Below are positions 12,016 to 26,400 of a stretch of DNA of 64,000 nucleotides, piece by piece. This stretch comes from Enchytraeus crypticus (lineage: Eukaryota > Annelida > Clitellata > Enchytraeida > Enchytraeidae): positions 248,001-312,000 of the forward strand of contig CAJHZI010000641.1 of NCBI GenBank assembly GCA_905160935.1, read 5' to 3'. The stretch's first letter is position 1, and each line of letters starts with the position of its first letter. A program made the position numbers and the translations under genes. The notes under the pieces were generated by a model, which was not told the origin of the DNA, searched no databases, and worked only from the letters and a program-made list of their open reading frames with translations.

Positions 12016-13473
12016 TGTACTTACGTACTTATACAGATGTACTGGTTCTAAACTATGTACATACTTAAAGTAACTTCTCTATAGACAGGCTAAAAGTGAT
12101 TCCAGAGTTTCTGTTTAACTTAATACTGACTGTCTAAGATTTAAATAAATTTTGCTAAAAGTGTTATATAGATCATCTTCGGTGAATACTGAAAATAAAT
12201 ATTTGAAAATAGGCTTACAGCATTCTGGTAGATATAAAAATTCATCACAAGATGTCATTATCAAATTTAAATATCTAAATTATCAATATTTCACAGAACA
12301 AGACTAAAGTATTCAGTTACATCTGTAGACGGTAATAAATATGGTTTAGCCAAATTGCCTAATCTTTAATTAGCCTATTCTAGTTTCATTGCTTAGTCAC
12401 ATAATTATTGAGACACTTAAGCACTAAGTGATTTCGGGAAATCACAGATCTGCAGTCAAAAAGACTGAAGTTTAGCATGCTAAGTTTAACATTCTTTCAA
12501 TGTGGTACGTGTATGTTATTAGCATATTGCAGTAAAAATTAGCTAAAGCTAGGCACATAAAATTACACTAGTTATAAGAAAAATATTTGCCAACATCTGA
12601 TTAAATTAAATAGATTTGTTTTATAATTTTGTCATCTCTGGCCTTCCAAACTCAAGTACAAGAAGTGGGTAAATTTTTTATATAAAAAATTGGACAATAA
12701 AATGCAACGTAATTTATTAAGTGATACTATCCACTAGGACAAAATTAAGTACTCTAAAGCCAAAGCTAAGATACTGAGCTAAAGTACAAAAAGCCTAATA
12801 GATGAGAATATTCATGAAATATATCCAGAGGACGTCAGTATACTGCAGTTCGTAATTCTATTAAGGATTTAGTTCGCAATTTTAAAATGTTTTGCTTCTT
12901 TTGTGTTCACAATAATTATATAGAATACACCTTATTGTTGATCTCTAAGTCATGTTTAACTTTTATAACGATCAAATTTAATATTGCCTAACTCTTTTAA
13001 AGTTAATAATAGAGGCTTAATAAAGTATCAAAATTATAATGACAATAAATTTGATATACAATACTGATAAAATTTAACAATCAGCAGCAGGAGAAACTGC
13101 CTAATACGGACAAAGCAATGCCTATTGTTTTTATGTAAACAAACAACTACAGATTACAATAACACAATAACTGAGAAGCTGAGGATATTCCTACATGACA
13201 CTTACTTTAAATGAAATAATGAAACTGACACTGTGAAAATAAAAAGCTAATTATGTTAGTAATTTAGTTAAATAAACTCTACTATTAACTCATTCAATGA
13301 CTAATAATTATTCTTCATATCTACGTAAAAACTTTTACGCAGACCTCAAAATAATAACAAACGCAGGGCTGCAGACTAAAGTAGACTATAAAAGCTCCCA
13401 AATAATCGAAACGAAGATGTCCTTTTGGCTGTAATTTTATGGTATTATTGGTCGAAAAGTAAAATAGTAAAGT

Positions 13474-13631
13474 AAAACACGCGTTATAGTGAAATGATCA
13501 ACTACGCTGATATCTAATCACTTTTTAATACCACATGTTTAAACCGTTAGGCAATTTACTCCATTTTCCGTGTAACCAGTCCAGTGAATGTCCGAGATTT
13601 TATTCTCAGATCAGCGCGGCTGGGATTCAAA
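13474..13631 (-). mobile_element. SINE-1 copy, head-truncated
   Basis: Minus-strand tRNA-derived SINE. It carries the 3' hairpin (GATCAACTACGCTGATATC on the plus strand), GTTTAAACCGTTAGGCAATT, CCAGTCCAGTGAATGTCCGA and the start of the B box, and then stops. With the opposite-strand copy at 13883 it makes an inverted pair 250 bp apart. Confidence 0.85.
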
Positions 13632-13882
13632 CAAAAGGAATGAAACAGAAACAGAAAGAATTGACCTAAAACGATGTTTCATTTAGATTTAAATAAATCG
13701 GCGAATCCTGTATCTTTCTTCAAAAAACTTTATTAGTGCAAGTCCTACGGAAAAGAGCAAAGGTCTAAACGGTAGACCTTATGATAAGTACATAGAGCAT
13801 AAACTTATTGTACAATAATAATAAAAAATTATATTATTAATTATTATTATATTGAGCAGAACGAATATAATTTATATTTTGA

Positions 13883-14090
13883 ATGTCTCAATAGCGTAGG
13901 GGTAACGTCATGAAGTTTTAAATGACTTGATCCTGAGGCGAATTGAACTCTCGCAGGTTAGAGTAAAATCTCGGACATTCACTAGCCTGGTTATACGGAA
14001 ACTGGACTAAATTGCCTAACGGTTTGAACATGTGGTATTAAAAAGTGATAGATATCAACATAGTTGATCATTTCAATATGCATGTTTTTT
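13883..14090 (+). mobile_element. SINE-1 copy with deleted B box
   Basis: Begins GAATGTCTCAATAGCGTAGG (A-box-like). It retains the 3' body and hairpin but has lost the GGTTCGAATCC B box by a short deletion at about 13958-13962. Confidence 0.85.
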
Positions 14091-14267
14091 TACTTTCACA
14101 CTATATGTCATCGATGAGCTTTACAAGTGTATAGATATGGAAATTCACCTAAACCATAAATTCACCTATTTGTTTACCCAAAAGTCTTCTCTTGATATAT
14201 GAATTTTCCTAAGAGGCCTATTCATAATAATTATTAAGACATACTGCCATATTACATATTGTCCATC

Positions 14268-14345
14268 GGATTGTATTTGGTGCCATAGTACTCAATGTTG
14301 TCATGGACGACAGTAGCACTCTAATTTTGTTGTTGTTGTTGGCAA
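14268..14345 (+). mobile_element. LINE-B 3' tail with (TTG)n
   Basis: Reads GTACTCAATGTTGTCATGGA, CGACAGTAGCACTCTAATTT and then (TTG)n, matching the terminus at 38330-38395. Confidence 0.75.
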
Positions 14346-14761
14346 CAATATTGTAAGCAAACTTCACAATTTTCATATAAGTTATAGTCTACACGGAGAT
14401 CCGACAAAGAGTAAGCATTTATAGCACTCTCAACGTATTTTTTATTTCTCTACAGTAAAATATTCACATGCAATAAACTAGCATACGGTTGTTTCTTCAG
14501 CTACATCGTGCCAATGATAAAATAGTAATAAAGAAACAATAATAATAATGATAAGAGATGTTGCTGCTGCTTTCATGAAGAGCAATTCAAAAACGGCCTT
14601 TCTTTGAACAAAAGATGTTCTAAATTTTAGAATTTACCGCATTTGGAACTTCTTTTTGATCATCTTTTTGAGATTGAAATAAGTTGAAAAGAGTTACTCG
14701 TTTGTTTGAGTTTGAGTTAACTAAAATTTAAAATTATTTACTTTATACGATTTAATCTCTG

Positions 14762-14978
14762 CCCGCGCTGTGTCCGGGTTGCTGAAGAGCAGACCAATGA
14801 TGGACTTCACTTGTTGTAAAAGCTGACAAAGCATTAAGCTCAAAACCACGTTAGGGCATTCGGTAGGTTTGCTACAAAATTTTCAAAAGAATAGAAATGA
14901 AGGTCTACTAGTATCCCCACCCCAGTTAAACTGGGATTCAAGGGAAGACGATGATGGGGATGATGATGATAGGAGTTA
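14762..14978 (+). mobile_element. Repeat with (GAT)n tail
   Basis: Copy of a roughly 300-bp dispersed repeat: GCTGTGTCCGGGTTGCTGAA head, CAGTTAAACTGGGATTCAAG near the end, and a GATGATGATGAT tail. No coding capacity or tRNA boxes are recognised. The 3' trinucleotide tail suggests retrotransposition. Confidence 0.75.
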
Positions 14979-17689
14979 AACTCATTTTTTAGTTGCTAAC
15001 TCAAAAAAGTTTAACAACAAAATAGAGTTAGTGCCTATCACTGTCATTAATTGCAGACAACAAATTACTCGCTCATTTGCACTGTAAACTATTTTCATAT
15101 TTAACAGCAAGCCACAACATATAGTCTACAATCAACGATACAAATCTTCAAAGTTCAGCGTAAGATAGCAAAGGCTCAAACAAAAGTCTAACAAAGTTAA
15201 TCAAACGTCTAGCCTGAACACAACAGAAATATACCCTAATACTAAAGCCACCGCTCTCCAACTCTCCCCTATAAATTTGAAAATGATGACACATTAGGAT
15301 CACCACAGAATTAAGGGATAAAAATCAATAAGCATTTAAAAAAGCCAATTTTTTTCAAAACGCAGGCGAGTCCCGATACAACGGACATATCAGAAATATT
15401 GCAAATTAAAATTATTGTGTAGCCCCTGAAACTAGAAACCCATTAACTAAATAGGGTAAGTGACCCCTACAGATACGAGTACGTTATCAAACAACGGTTA
15501 TTTGAAAGTATTTAGAGCCTCTAATCTTCAAACGTTTTATATTATCCCCTCTTCTAACCTTTTTGATAAATAAAACTATAAAAAAATAGTGGTTCTATGA
15601 CTAGTTTGGCGAATTCCTCTTGAAAAAATTAAATTATCGATCTATTTTGGCTATACAAATTGCTTGCCGCATGGACGAGCCATAGATTTGTCGGGGTATG
15701 AGGCTAGTCTTCTTAATAAATCAGCTCCTTTCTATATCTATCAAGTAGCGAATAATTTTCAGCGAAGTCAAACTCAACGGCAAATAGCAGAATCTCTGTT
15801 GTCATTGCATGCAAGTCAGGCGCGCTAAGACATACAAGTGGATAAAAATGCACAAACCATTTTCCGACGTTGACATCAGATAGTTTGGAAAATAAAGAAA
15901 TTAAAAACAAATACCGTATTCAGTCTACAGTACACATTCTGAAGATAAATGCGAAACTCGATACATTATGATACTGCTTAGTGTAACACTGTGAAAATGC
16001 GAGTACAAGCAGACAATTTTTGAATAGAGATTTATTTTCGAACAAAATCAGACATAATTAAAAACAAAATTACACGTAATAGCAGCATATAGGCCTTTGA
16101 GGAACTGAAAACTGATGTATTGAATTAAACTAAAAATCAAATAGAACTCTACGTAGCAATGTTAACATCCACTACATTATATAAACATGACACGGAAATC
16201 ACTGAAATAAAGATCATGTTTCTTGCAATTTACCAAAATCAGGTGTAATAATTTCCTTAAATAATTTATAATGGCGATAGTAATCATATACTTGATTTAC
16301 AGCACTCTCCATTCCATAAGCGGCGAAGAGCATAACTTAACTGCAGACCTCAGATCATGTAACAACTACCATTATTATTCAAACATTGTAAAACTCGATC
16401 ATAGACAAAACTGATAAGCCGAGCTCCAAACCTACTAAATACTGTTTACCAGAGTGAACAAAACGAACGTTAAGTCGGGGTCACATTTCTGTTTCTGAGC
16501 AGGTAAAGCTGTATTTCCTCGGTTTAAAACCGTCCAAGCAAAATTAAGAGTTACAATTTTATATAATTGTTTCTAATATATACTCTTCTTACTAATGATT
16601 CGTTTATATAACTGAAAAACGCATAAATCTTACAGTTAGAAAAACAAATACGATTAACTTTTCAATAATAAATACAATAAACTTTTCAACACAGTATAAT
16701 TCATTGCAATGAAGTGATTTAAGTAAAGTTAAATCACTACTTAACACATTACTCAATATACTCAACATAGAACATAACATAATAAAGCTAACTGCACCCT
16801 ATTAGAATTAATAATAGAATTGGTAAACTAAATTAGATATAAACTGAGTCAACGTAGCTTATAGTTTATGACCATGAAATGATGTGTGCGCACCAAATAT
16901 GCATTAATATCAATCATAAATTTAGTATAAATCTTTATAAAGCATCCTGATGATGAAATTATTGCTACTTATCGTTTGTACGCTCTTTAAGCGAAAGCAT
17001 AAAAGAATGGGTCCATTTCTAAGCTTACCAGTTTATTATTAAACCCTTTTGTCGATCTCATAAAATTTTCACAATGATCAGAAATTCAGTTATTTAGTTA
17101 ACAGTGAGAATGAACAAAAAGAGTTCTAAATGCTACAAACTCTGCGTATACTATTGTCCCAGAAGTAGCTTTCAGGTGAAGAGTAGGACGATAAATATTC
17201 GTAGCAGAGCAAAATGCTCAAATTAAACTACCCTATAGCAACGTCGTATCCTTAGCCTCACATCACCTTTTATGACACGACTACCTATAATTGAATTGAA
17301 CAATACAAATGTCGCTACACATTTCAACACATAATAATTAATCAAACGTCAGTTCATTAATTCATGTATGAAAATTAGTATCTTATTACTTTACAAACAA
17401 TAACGAAAACGGCATTTTAAATTATCATATCAATCAAGTAACGTGAGAGTCTATTATCAGCCATTAGCATTGCAATCAATCTTTCAAGTGTTAAGCTAAT
17501 CATCCGATCAGATAGTATCTGCCCGTGAAATTATCGACGGATGAGGAAATGAATGTTAAACACTATCTAAAATTATAATAAGTCAATCAATCAAATCTAA
17601 TAAAAAGCTATGTTTAACGTCTATTTCTTGACACAAAGATAGGTCAATCAGACACGGTACTACTCAAACTCGAACCGTAGACACAAGTA

Positions 17690-18095
17690 CAACTCATGCA
17701 ATCAATCACCGACTGATTTAATCAATCCATTAGTCGATAATCAACAATCTAACATCATCATCATCCTCCCTTAAATCCCAGTTTAACTAGGGTCGAGATA
17801 CAAATAGACTGTCTCAAATCCACAATCGAACAACAATCTAACATCAACTATAATTAACTAATCAATCCAATAGTCGATAAATAACAACCAGTCACAGACT
17901 CTTAATCAATCCATAAGTTGCTATATAATTAATTAACAATCAGTGATGGAGTAATTAATTTCTGTGATATTAATTAATCCAGTAGTCAGTAATTAACAAT
18001 CAATCATCGACTCTAATTAATCAATCTATTAGTCGACAATTAGCATTCAATCACAGACTCTAATTAATCAATCCGTTAGTCGACAATTAGCATGC
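17690..18095. repeat. Degenerate minisatellite, about 47-bp unit
   Basis: Repeated CTCTAATTAATCAATCCGTT and TAGTCGACAATTAGCA segments. The two best copies start 47 bp apart (18011 and 18058) and older copies lie to the left. A (GAT)n-tailed repeat fragment (minus, about 17753-17830) lies inside. Confidence 0.7.
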
Positions 18096-18592
18096 TCAAG
18101 CATTGCATTGATACAGTAAGCACAGAATTTGACAGCTATTTACAAAGTCATCAGTGGAATGAGAAAGATCAAAACGAAGGAAAGTCACAAAACGAGCACA
18201 TTAAACACTACAAATACACCTACAAAGGATTTATACATTTATACAAGAGAAAGCAGCTACAAGCGTGTATCAGTCTCAAATAAGCAACCATCATTGCTAA
18301 ATATTTACACCTAGACTGAGCATGGATTTTTAAGTTTTCATTTTGTTCAGGTTGGCTGATTTGGAAATTTTTTAAATCACAAGCATGAATACAGTTCAAT
18401 GACAGGACATAACTTTAGGCCATTAGCTGATCTTAGAATAAGACTAAATGTAATTTCAGTTACAACCAAAATTAGGAGTTTAGCTTCTTCCAACATTCTC
18501 GCTTTCTGTTTAAGATGCAGTCGCAAAGGTTGCGCAGAGAACTTGAAGAAGTTCTTGCAAAAGTTGCCCTTGCTTTAATACACAGTTAAAGA

Positions 18593-18830
18593 AGTTAACA
18601 CGCATTATAGTAAAATGATCAACTACGTTGATATCTATCACTTTTTAATACCACAAGTTTAAACCGTTAGGCAATTTATTCCACTTTCCGTGTAACCAGT
18701 CCAGTGAATGTCCAAGATTTTACTCTCAGAGCAGCACGGCTGGGACTCGAACCCACGAGAGTTCAATTCACCTCAGGATCTGTCATTTAAAACTTCATGA
18801 CGTTACCCCTGACGCTATTAAGACATTCGC
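18593..18830 (-). mobile_element. SINE-1 copy, near full length
   Basis: tRNA-derived SINE. On the minus strand it starts near 18830 with an A-box-like TAGCGTCAGGGGTAACGTC, then a B box (GGGTTCGAGTCCC), a unique body and the 3' hairpin near 18610-18630. Confidence 0.88.
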
Positions 18831-20484
18831 GTAAACTCTAGAGGCTTCTGAATCACTCTAATCTATTTAGATTCAGGTATACTCTAATCTATTTAGATTC
18901 AGGTATTTCATAACATATAACTATTAAGAAGCTAGAATGTCTGCTGGCATGAATTCAATAAGTTCCTGACGCCGTTTAGTTCTAGCAAAAAAATAAAGCA
19001 GAGTCTACGCTAGTAGACAAAATAAGTATCCCAATTAACGCATTATAAATATGTTATCAGAATTTCCAAATAACGTAATAAAATGTTCTTAAAATTTCCA
19101 AATAACGTAATATAAATCAGACAATTTGATTACAATCTCACATCGTTAATATCGAATTGTGATAATAATTCAATAATGCTAAATTTTACTAATTTATATT
19201 TGATAAATATGCATATAAATAAGAAATTCTGAAACAAAAATCTTAGATGAAGTGAATAAATATTATACAGTGAGCGCTAGCATTCAGATCTTAACATTAC
19301 GAACAACTAAGTTATAGTTTATGCCTCAGATTATAGCGAAGAATATTAACCATTTATTGTTACTGTTATAATTATTGTTGCCAAATATTTTGACTGTTAT
19401 TAAGTTTTAGCAATAGTAAAAGTAGGACTATTTGTATTAGTTTTAGTGTTAACAAGTCAATAGCTATTCTGTTAGATGGCTTGCATAAATAAGAGTTTTG
19501 ACCAATATATTAGAGATTTCATTATAAACTAACATAAAATTGTCGATATAAATTAACAAAGTCAGAAAATTGTCAATATAATGAATTAAGTCAGAGATAA
19601 TATTGACTATTGTTGTTGGCTCTTTAACGCAGATTTAGTTATATGCCTAAGCACATATACATGTATATATATTTGTCTGCCTGAATATACATATAGATAC
19701 ACAAATGAGACACTGTTGTCAATGTGATTTCATGCATTGTATATACAGTGGTGTAGTACTTCTCAATTCATTACTACATTGGTACCTGTCTACAAATCTA
19801 CACCCAATGATCACTCGGGTTACCAGATCAACCACTATGACATTTATTTATAAAGACTACATGAGAATATGAAAAGTATTAAGGTCTTACAAACATCTTT
19901 ATTTTAAAACTATCTTTCACACAGATTTCTAATAAAATTTTTATTTGATATTGATCTTATTTAACGATCGGAAATAGTTTACATGGATTCAAAAGTTTGA
20001 TTAGACAAAACAGCAAAATGATAAACAAAAAATAAATAGCAAAACAATTTAACGATAAATTTATAACATAAAACATAAAATACTAAATAAATTATTTTCA
20101 CACTAGTAATTAACTTGTATAGAATCAGGCAGAATCATGGAGTTACGAGACTCAGCTTAGAGAAGATATCACATCTGCATTCTAAATCAACGACTGCAAG
20201 TTCAATACTAAATCCTGACAGTCATCTAAGATAAAACAACTCTTTTAGTCTGTAAATATCTAAATCAGCTATCAGGGTGCACCGTACATTTATACATTAC
20301 GGCAGGCTTTAACACTGGTAAAACTAGCCGTATTAGGAAACATCAACGTTAATTTCATCCAGTGAGATTAGCATATTACTACACTGTTAATAAATGCACA
20401 TTAGTATTCCAGCTCGTAGGTGCAATATCAATGTCAGTTAGGCAAGCCAATTAACATATCAGTTTTTAATGAGATTAGTACGCA

Positions 20485-23400
20485 TCACTTTGTCACGTAG
20501 GTATAAGTGCGAGACGGTGAAGCAGTGTCACTGCCTGACGCTGTATCATTGGGCACGTTAAGAAAGTCCCATATGAGTATCGTGTCATCGTGTGAGCTAC
20601 TGACGATCTGAAACTCGTCAAACTGTAACCTAAACACGCGACCAGTGTGCTCCTATCGTAACAGCAACACAGACACGAGAATAATTTCCATACACAATAT
20701 AGTATTTATAGCATATTCCAATATTCAAATAACAAACTTACCATATTAGTCTTTAGTGTATATTTATTAATGTTTATAAAATACAGACACTAGGTCATCA
20801 ATGAGGACATAGATACCCTATCTAACTTACGGCCTACAAGCAAACGGAATAGACAGAAAACTACGAAATAGTACAAATAAAATAATAGTAGAAAGGAGAA
20901 TGTAATTGCAAATAATTAAGTCAATGGCTTTTGTAACGCATAAGCGTTACGAAGGAAAGATTATGGGATTGAATATTACGAGTAGTTAATGGAACGTTTT
21001 AACAGGCAAATACAGAGAAAGATACAACAGAGAAACAGAAAGAGAGACCGAGAAAGAGAGAAGAGAGAGAGAAAACGAGAGAATATGACTGGTTACTCAC
21101 GACTAGAGTCCTAAGACAAAGAGTTCCGGTGGGTGCCCTGGGATCAAGAGCTGCAGCCAGATCCCACACCTTTATCTTACTGCATCAAATGATATATAAC
21201 AAACGTGAAAAAGTCGTCGTTATTCGTACTATTCTTTGTGGATTTAGTAGATATTACTGCGCCAGAAGTGAAGGTAAAATAATACAAGAATACTAATAAT
21301 ACTAATAATAATAACAATTTAAAGTCCGTTTCCTAATCCAGGGGCGATGTCAGGGACGTCCCCACAGCACACATCACTACAGATCAATTCACCCAGACCA
21401 ATCTGCAAAAGAAATGTGCTGATGAGAAATAAAGTCCTAAACAAAAGCCGGTGATCAAAAATGGTAACAATATGCCATTCAGTTGTATAGTTGGAATCAT
21501 ACTGACCAGACAGTTTCATCCAGGAAACAATGTAAAAATTAGACTAACCTTTAAAGCTTCTACAGAAATTCTAAAATATTTCTACAGACGAATAATCATT
21601 TTAGCTCATAAACACTAAGATATATCAATTGCAAATTTATATGTCAGATAATTAAAAAATTCAACACACCATATAAAATTGCAGTTAGATGCATAAATAA
21701 CTTTTAATACAGATTTCGACGAAAGTTTCAACAAACTAAGCAAAAATGCATGCAAAATATAACTCTTTGTTATAAGTGTATCTACAAAGTTGATAAATTT
21801 GCTTCATTTTAAAGTAACTTTTGCTTCATATTCACAGTTTCCATCCATCTTTAAGCGTTATTGACTATGTAACTACGTTAATAGAAGAGAATAATTATAT
21901 ATAACTTTTTGATGTCATAAATAAATACATGCACAAATAAACACAAAATAAAAGTATATTAAATTGATACCCATCGTATGCGCCGCTGACAATTCTCTTG
22001 CTGTCAAATCGTATGCACCGCACAAGCTCCTCGTGACCTTCCAGTATTCGCAGACACGCGCCACACTCTATATCCCACAACCTGCAAGTCCACGACAACA
22101 TCATCACCATCATCATCATCATAATCCTCCCTTGAATCCCAGTTTAACCATGGTCGGGATACAAATACACTGTCTCAAATCCTCTCTGTCCTACACCACA
22201 CCACCAGCCAATCTCCTATTTGAGACTTTTCTATTCATGACAACATCATAAAAGACTAATATAGAATTTGACGTCAGTTTCCTGTCTATACAGAATTCCA
22301 GCGACCTCGAGATCTTTGCTTTTGAATCATATATCATACAGCGTGCAGAAACCTAATCAATCAAGCCACTGCCTCAGCCAAATGATTAGTGTTTAAATCA
22401 ATTAAGGAACGATCTGAATAGTCTCGTAGGTTTCATACTTGCTCGTAGGATACATGCTTGCTCGCTTAGCAAGAAATTGAAGGTTCAATTCTTGGAAACA
22501 CTGACATCATAATTGAGAGAAAGAAATGCCTTATAAAAGGTATTTGCTAGCAATCGAAATAAGTTACACATTATCTAGGATGACAATAGGTACCTAGAAT
22601 TACGACTAAGTTGCTATTTATATTAATATTTCAATTGTATAACATTATATAGGTATTACACCAAGTTTCTTGATCAGATAAATATGTATACTTACATCAA
22701 ACAACAAAAAGCAACAAGAAAGTGCTATGTTAAAATAATATCACTTGGTACTAAATTTTGAGCTGAGTAGGAAAGTAGAATCATAAAAATGAAAATAAAA
22801 TCTAGAAGTAAGTTTAACGTCAGTTTCTGTTACACCAGTGAACTGTCAGAGTTTGTCAGATTAAAGGATTTGCACATCCTCTAGCCTATCAGCGCTCTAT
22901 CAACTCCATCACCACAAAGATTTAAAAAGTGCACATTAAAAAGTACACTACACTTTTCGGACAGTCTTCTGATAACCTCATAACAATATGGCAGAAGAAG
23001 ACGTACACTATGACACTGCACTTCTGTGACACTGCGCTTATGTGACACTGCACGCATGTGACCCTGCACTGATGTGACACTGCACTAATGTGACACTGCA
23101 CACTTATGTGACACTGCAAACTTATGAGACGCTGCACTTATGTGACACTGCACACTTATGTGTCACTGCAAACTTATGAGACGCTGCACTTATGTGACAC
23201 TGTACACTTGTGTGACACTGCACACTTATGTGACACTGCACACTTATGTGACACTGCACACTTATGTGACACTGCACACTTATATGACACTGTGCACTTA
23301 TGTGACACTGCACACTTATGTGACTGCATTTATATGACATCTAAGCGGCATGAATGAGACATCGCGCACACCTGATAGTATTGTCTGAGCTTCCACTGAC

Positions 23401-26400
23401 GACCAGTCTGTCGTGATACTGCAGGCACGCTATGCCACGCTTGTGTCCATTCAGCGTGCGTACAAACTCGCACGTAGACGTGTGCCAAACCTTAATCGTT
23501 CTGTCACCAGAGGCCGACACTATATACTTGTCATCGAAGTCTACGACGTTGACAGCCGCTCGATGTCCAACAAGAACTCTTCGTAGATTAGTGTCGGTGC
23601 TCGACATCATGTCCCATACGGCAATCGACCGATCCTACAATACAAATATAGTCTAGTCCAATAATAGTGTACAGTCATAGTACAAAAATACCATGATATC
23701 TTCAGTAAGTAGCCTAATATTAAATACAGACCTCGTTAGTAGCAAAACGATTATAATACTATTTATATATCACAAACATCTGATCACAAAGATTTCAATT
23801 TGTGAATATTGATATCTGTAGTGATTCTATATGACCATTTACCCATCTAAGTGAAGCAATATATTATAACAATGCAAACTTTAAACTTGTATTATAGAAA
23901 TTTATTGTATACTATCAGCACTATTCCGTTACTTTTATGACAAAAGTTCTGCAAAAAAAGCCAACATGGAAAGATTAAGAGACTGCAATTGAAAACGTCA
24001 AATCTGCAAAGCATCACTTTTAACATAGACTAAATAAGTTCCAAAACTAAAACAGTATTAGAGATTTAATAACTCGTCGCTCTTAATTTCTTCTTACAAA
24101 ACATGTTAGTGGAAATGAATGTGTACAACACCATCAAGAATTTTACTCTAGTTTCTGTACGACCGTGCCACATGATCAACTTCATTATAAAACGGTTCCC
24201 TTCATAAAACCACAGATTTCAGACTTGTTTCGTGTCACAGTTCAAATACAACTCTTAGTTAAATATATTTCTCTTGCTTCGGTACATGCTTTTTCAAATC
24301 GTTTGGCTAAATCGAGTTGTTGACATGTTAAGCGAGGATATACGTAACATCATCTTTGTGTGTTGAAACACACGTTAAACTACTAATATTTATAAATTAA
24401 TAATAAAACAGTTCTTATTTTAAAGCCGCAAACTTCATAAATCCAGTTTATAGTAAAATAACGAGTCAATGTCACTGCGACAAACCTTGGAGCAAGTAAC
24501 CATAATGCCATCGGCGAATTTGAGATGAAGAACAGCCTCACAGTGATGGATGAGAGTGTTGATCAACTCCCCAGTCTTTATACTCCATACCCTACACATG
24601 GTAAACATGTTTATGACATAGTTGTCATGGATGAGAGTATTGATTAAATCACCAGTCTTTATACTCCAAACCCAACACTTGGTAAACATGTTTATGACAC
24701 AGTTTTCATTATCATTGACTTGTTGGAGTTAGTTTATAGTCTGCGAAATCTGACGCAATTAAACTGCCAAACTATAAACTATATAGTTGCTACCTAACTG
24801 CACAATAGTTAACTATTAACACCATTATTATTATTATGCAATCATTGTCATTATACATAGAACTAAACTCCGCAATTAATTATAAACTATCCTAAATTGA
24901 TTTATGACTGCATAATTAATTCAGTTTTAGGAGAGAAATCAACTATTGTATCAGTAAAATAAACAAATTATTAAACAACACCTTTAACATTGTTTACACA
25001 GAACACACAAAGATCAGAGATCTTGACTTATTTTCACAACTAAATTAAATATAAATGATCTCACCTGACAGTGGCGTCACTTGATCCTGACACAATGATA
25101 TCATCATCATACTGCAGGCAAAGCACTGAGCCAGTGTGACCTAACAGAACCTGACTGCACTCCAGTGTACTTCGATCCCATACCTAAATACGTAAAAAAG
25201 CTAAGGTTAACGTCGGTTTCCTCGCTCGAAAGCGATGTCAGTGACGGGCGAGCACAGGATTTGAACCCCGCACGTACTAATCCACAGTCGAATATCTTAC
25301 CGACTTCGCCACTGGCTCCAGCCAGTCAACAAAGTCGGCGATATGTCATATTATTATACATGTCATTATATTATATATGTCGACGCCATGTCATATTATT
25401 ATACTTTATTATAACGCTGCGTTTCAAACTAAGTTCATGTTTAATGGTCAATCATCTCCAAAAGCTACAAAAATATAAACACTAAAACAAACAATAAAAA
25501 CACAAAATAACAAATGTCACAAAGCCAAAACAGTAATACATTACGATGGCTGAAGCCTACGAAATCTGAAATATTTCTAAAACCTTTCGGAACATAGAAT
25601 TTAGAGGGAAGGAAATTAAAGTTCCCCAACAAAACAAAATTTTTAAATATTGCAGACTTGTTCAAGTAATAAGATAGCAGATGGAACCAGCCAATGTACA
25701 CAAAACACAGCTTAATGTAGCTTTCTTAATTAATGTAGGTAAGAAAAGTTGAGCAACTGATAGTGATGTAATCAAAAACTTGTTTTGTGACACTGCAGTT
25801 TAAAGTTTTACAAAAGTGTGTATAATAAAAAAAATTCAATGCAACTGATATCCAATTGCAAAGAAAAAAACAGTTGATATGAATACAGAAAAAGAATAGT
25901 TTCATTGCCTTATAACTACTCAATTAGGTATTATTATTTTTAAATAGGACAATGAAAGCTCCTATATATGCAAAGAAAAATACAGTTGATATGACTCCAT
26001 GAAAAGAATAGTTTGTTGCCTTAGAGTTATACAATTTGGTATTGTGATTTTAAATAGGATAATGAAAGCTTGAACTACGTCAAAATCAATACTAAAATGC
26101 AGAAAAGCTGCAAAGCTACATTGTTTAGTTTATTGTAAAAATGCTTATAATTTATAATTAATTATTATAATTTCACTATATTCATTGTTTAAAATATATA
26201 AACAATATATTTCCTGGGTTGTATTTGTGAAACTGCAATATAGACCAACCGTTAACTGCAAGTACCGTAAGAGGCAACAAATCAAAAACTGAAACAGTAG
26301 ACAAGAAAAAGCCAAAGAAGGTATTTTTGGACCTTGGCCCGTCATTTGGTAGAACACCAGCGAGAAAGAAAATATGTAAACTTCTTTGCGACAAACCTTT

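Larger units (their letters stand above)
12016..20484. other. Intergenic region between the FBXO30-like and beta-TrCP genes
   Basis: About 8.5 kb without a credible coding exon. It must contain the FBXO30-like promoter (just above 12015) and the beta-TrCP 3' end (just below 20485), but I see no clear core promoter element. It carries three SINE-1 copies, one LINE-B tail, two (GAT)n-tailed repeats and a 47-bp minisatellite near 17690-18095. The rest is unannotated AT-rich sequence. Confidence 0.6.

Noticed and set aside
22922..23340. Possible CRISPR-like repeat array
   Set aside because: Units are directly adjacent with no unique spacers, and the DNA is eukaryotic.
23122..23357. Long frames on both strands with HLCDTA or CHISVQ repeats
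   Set aside because: They arise from the 18-bp minisatellite in the beta-TrCP intron, whose length is a multiple of three.
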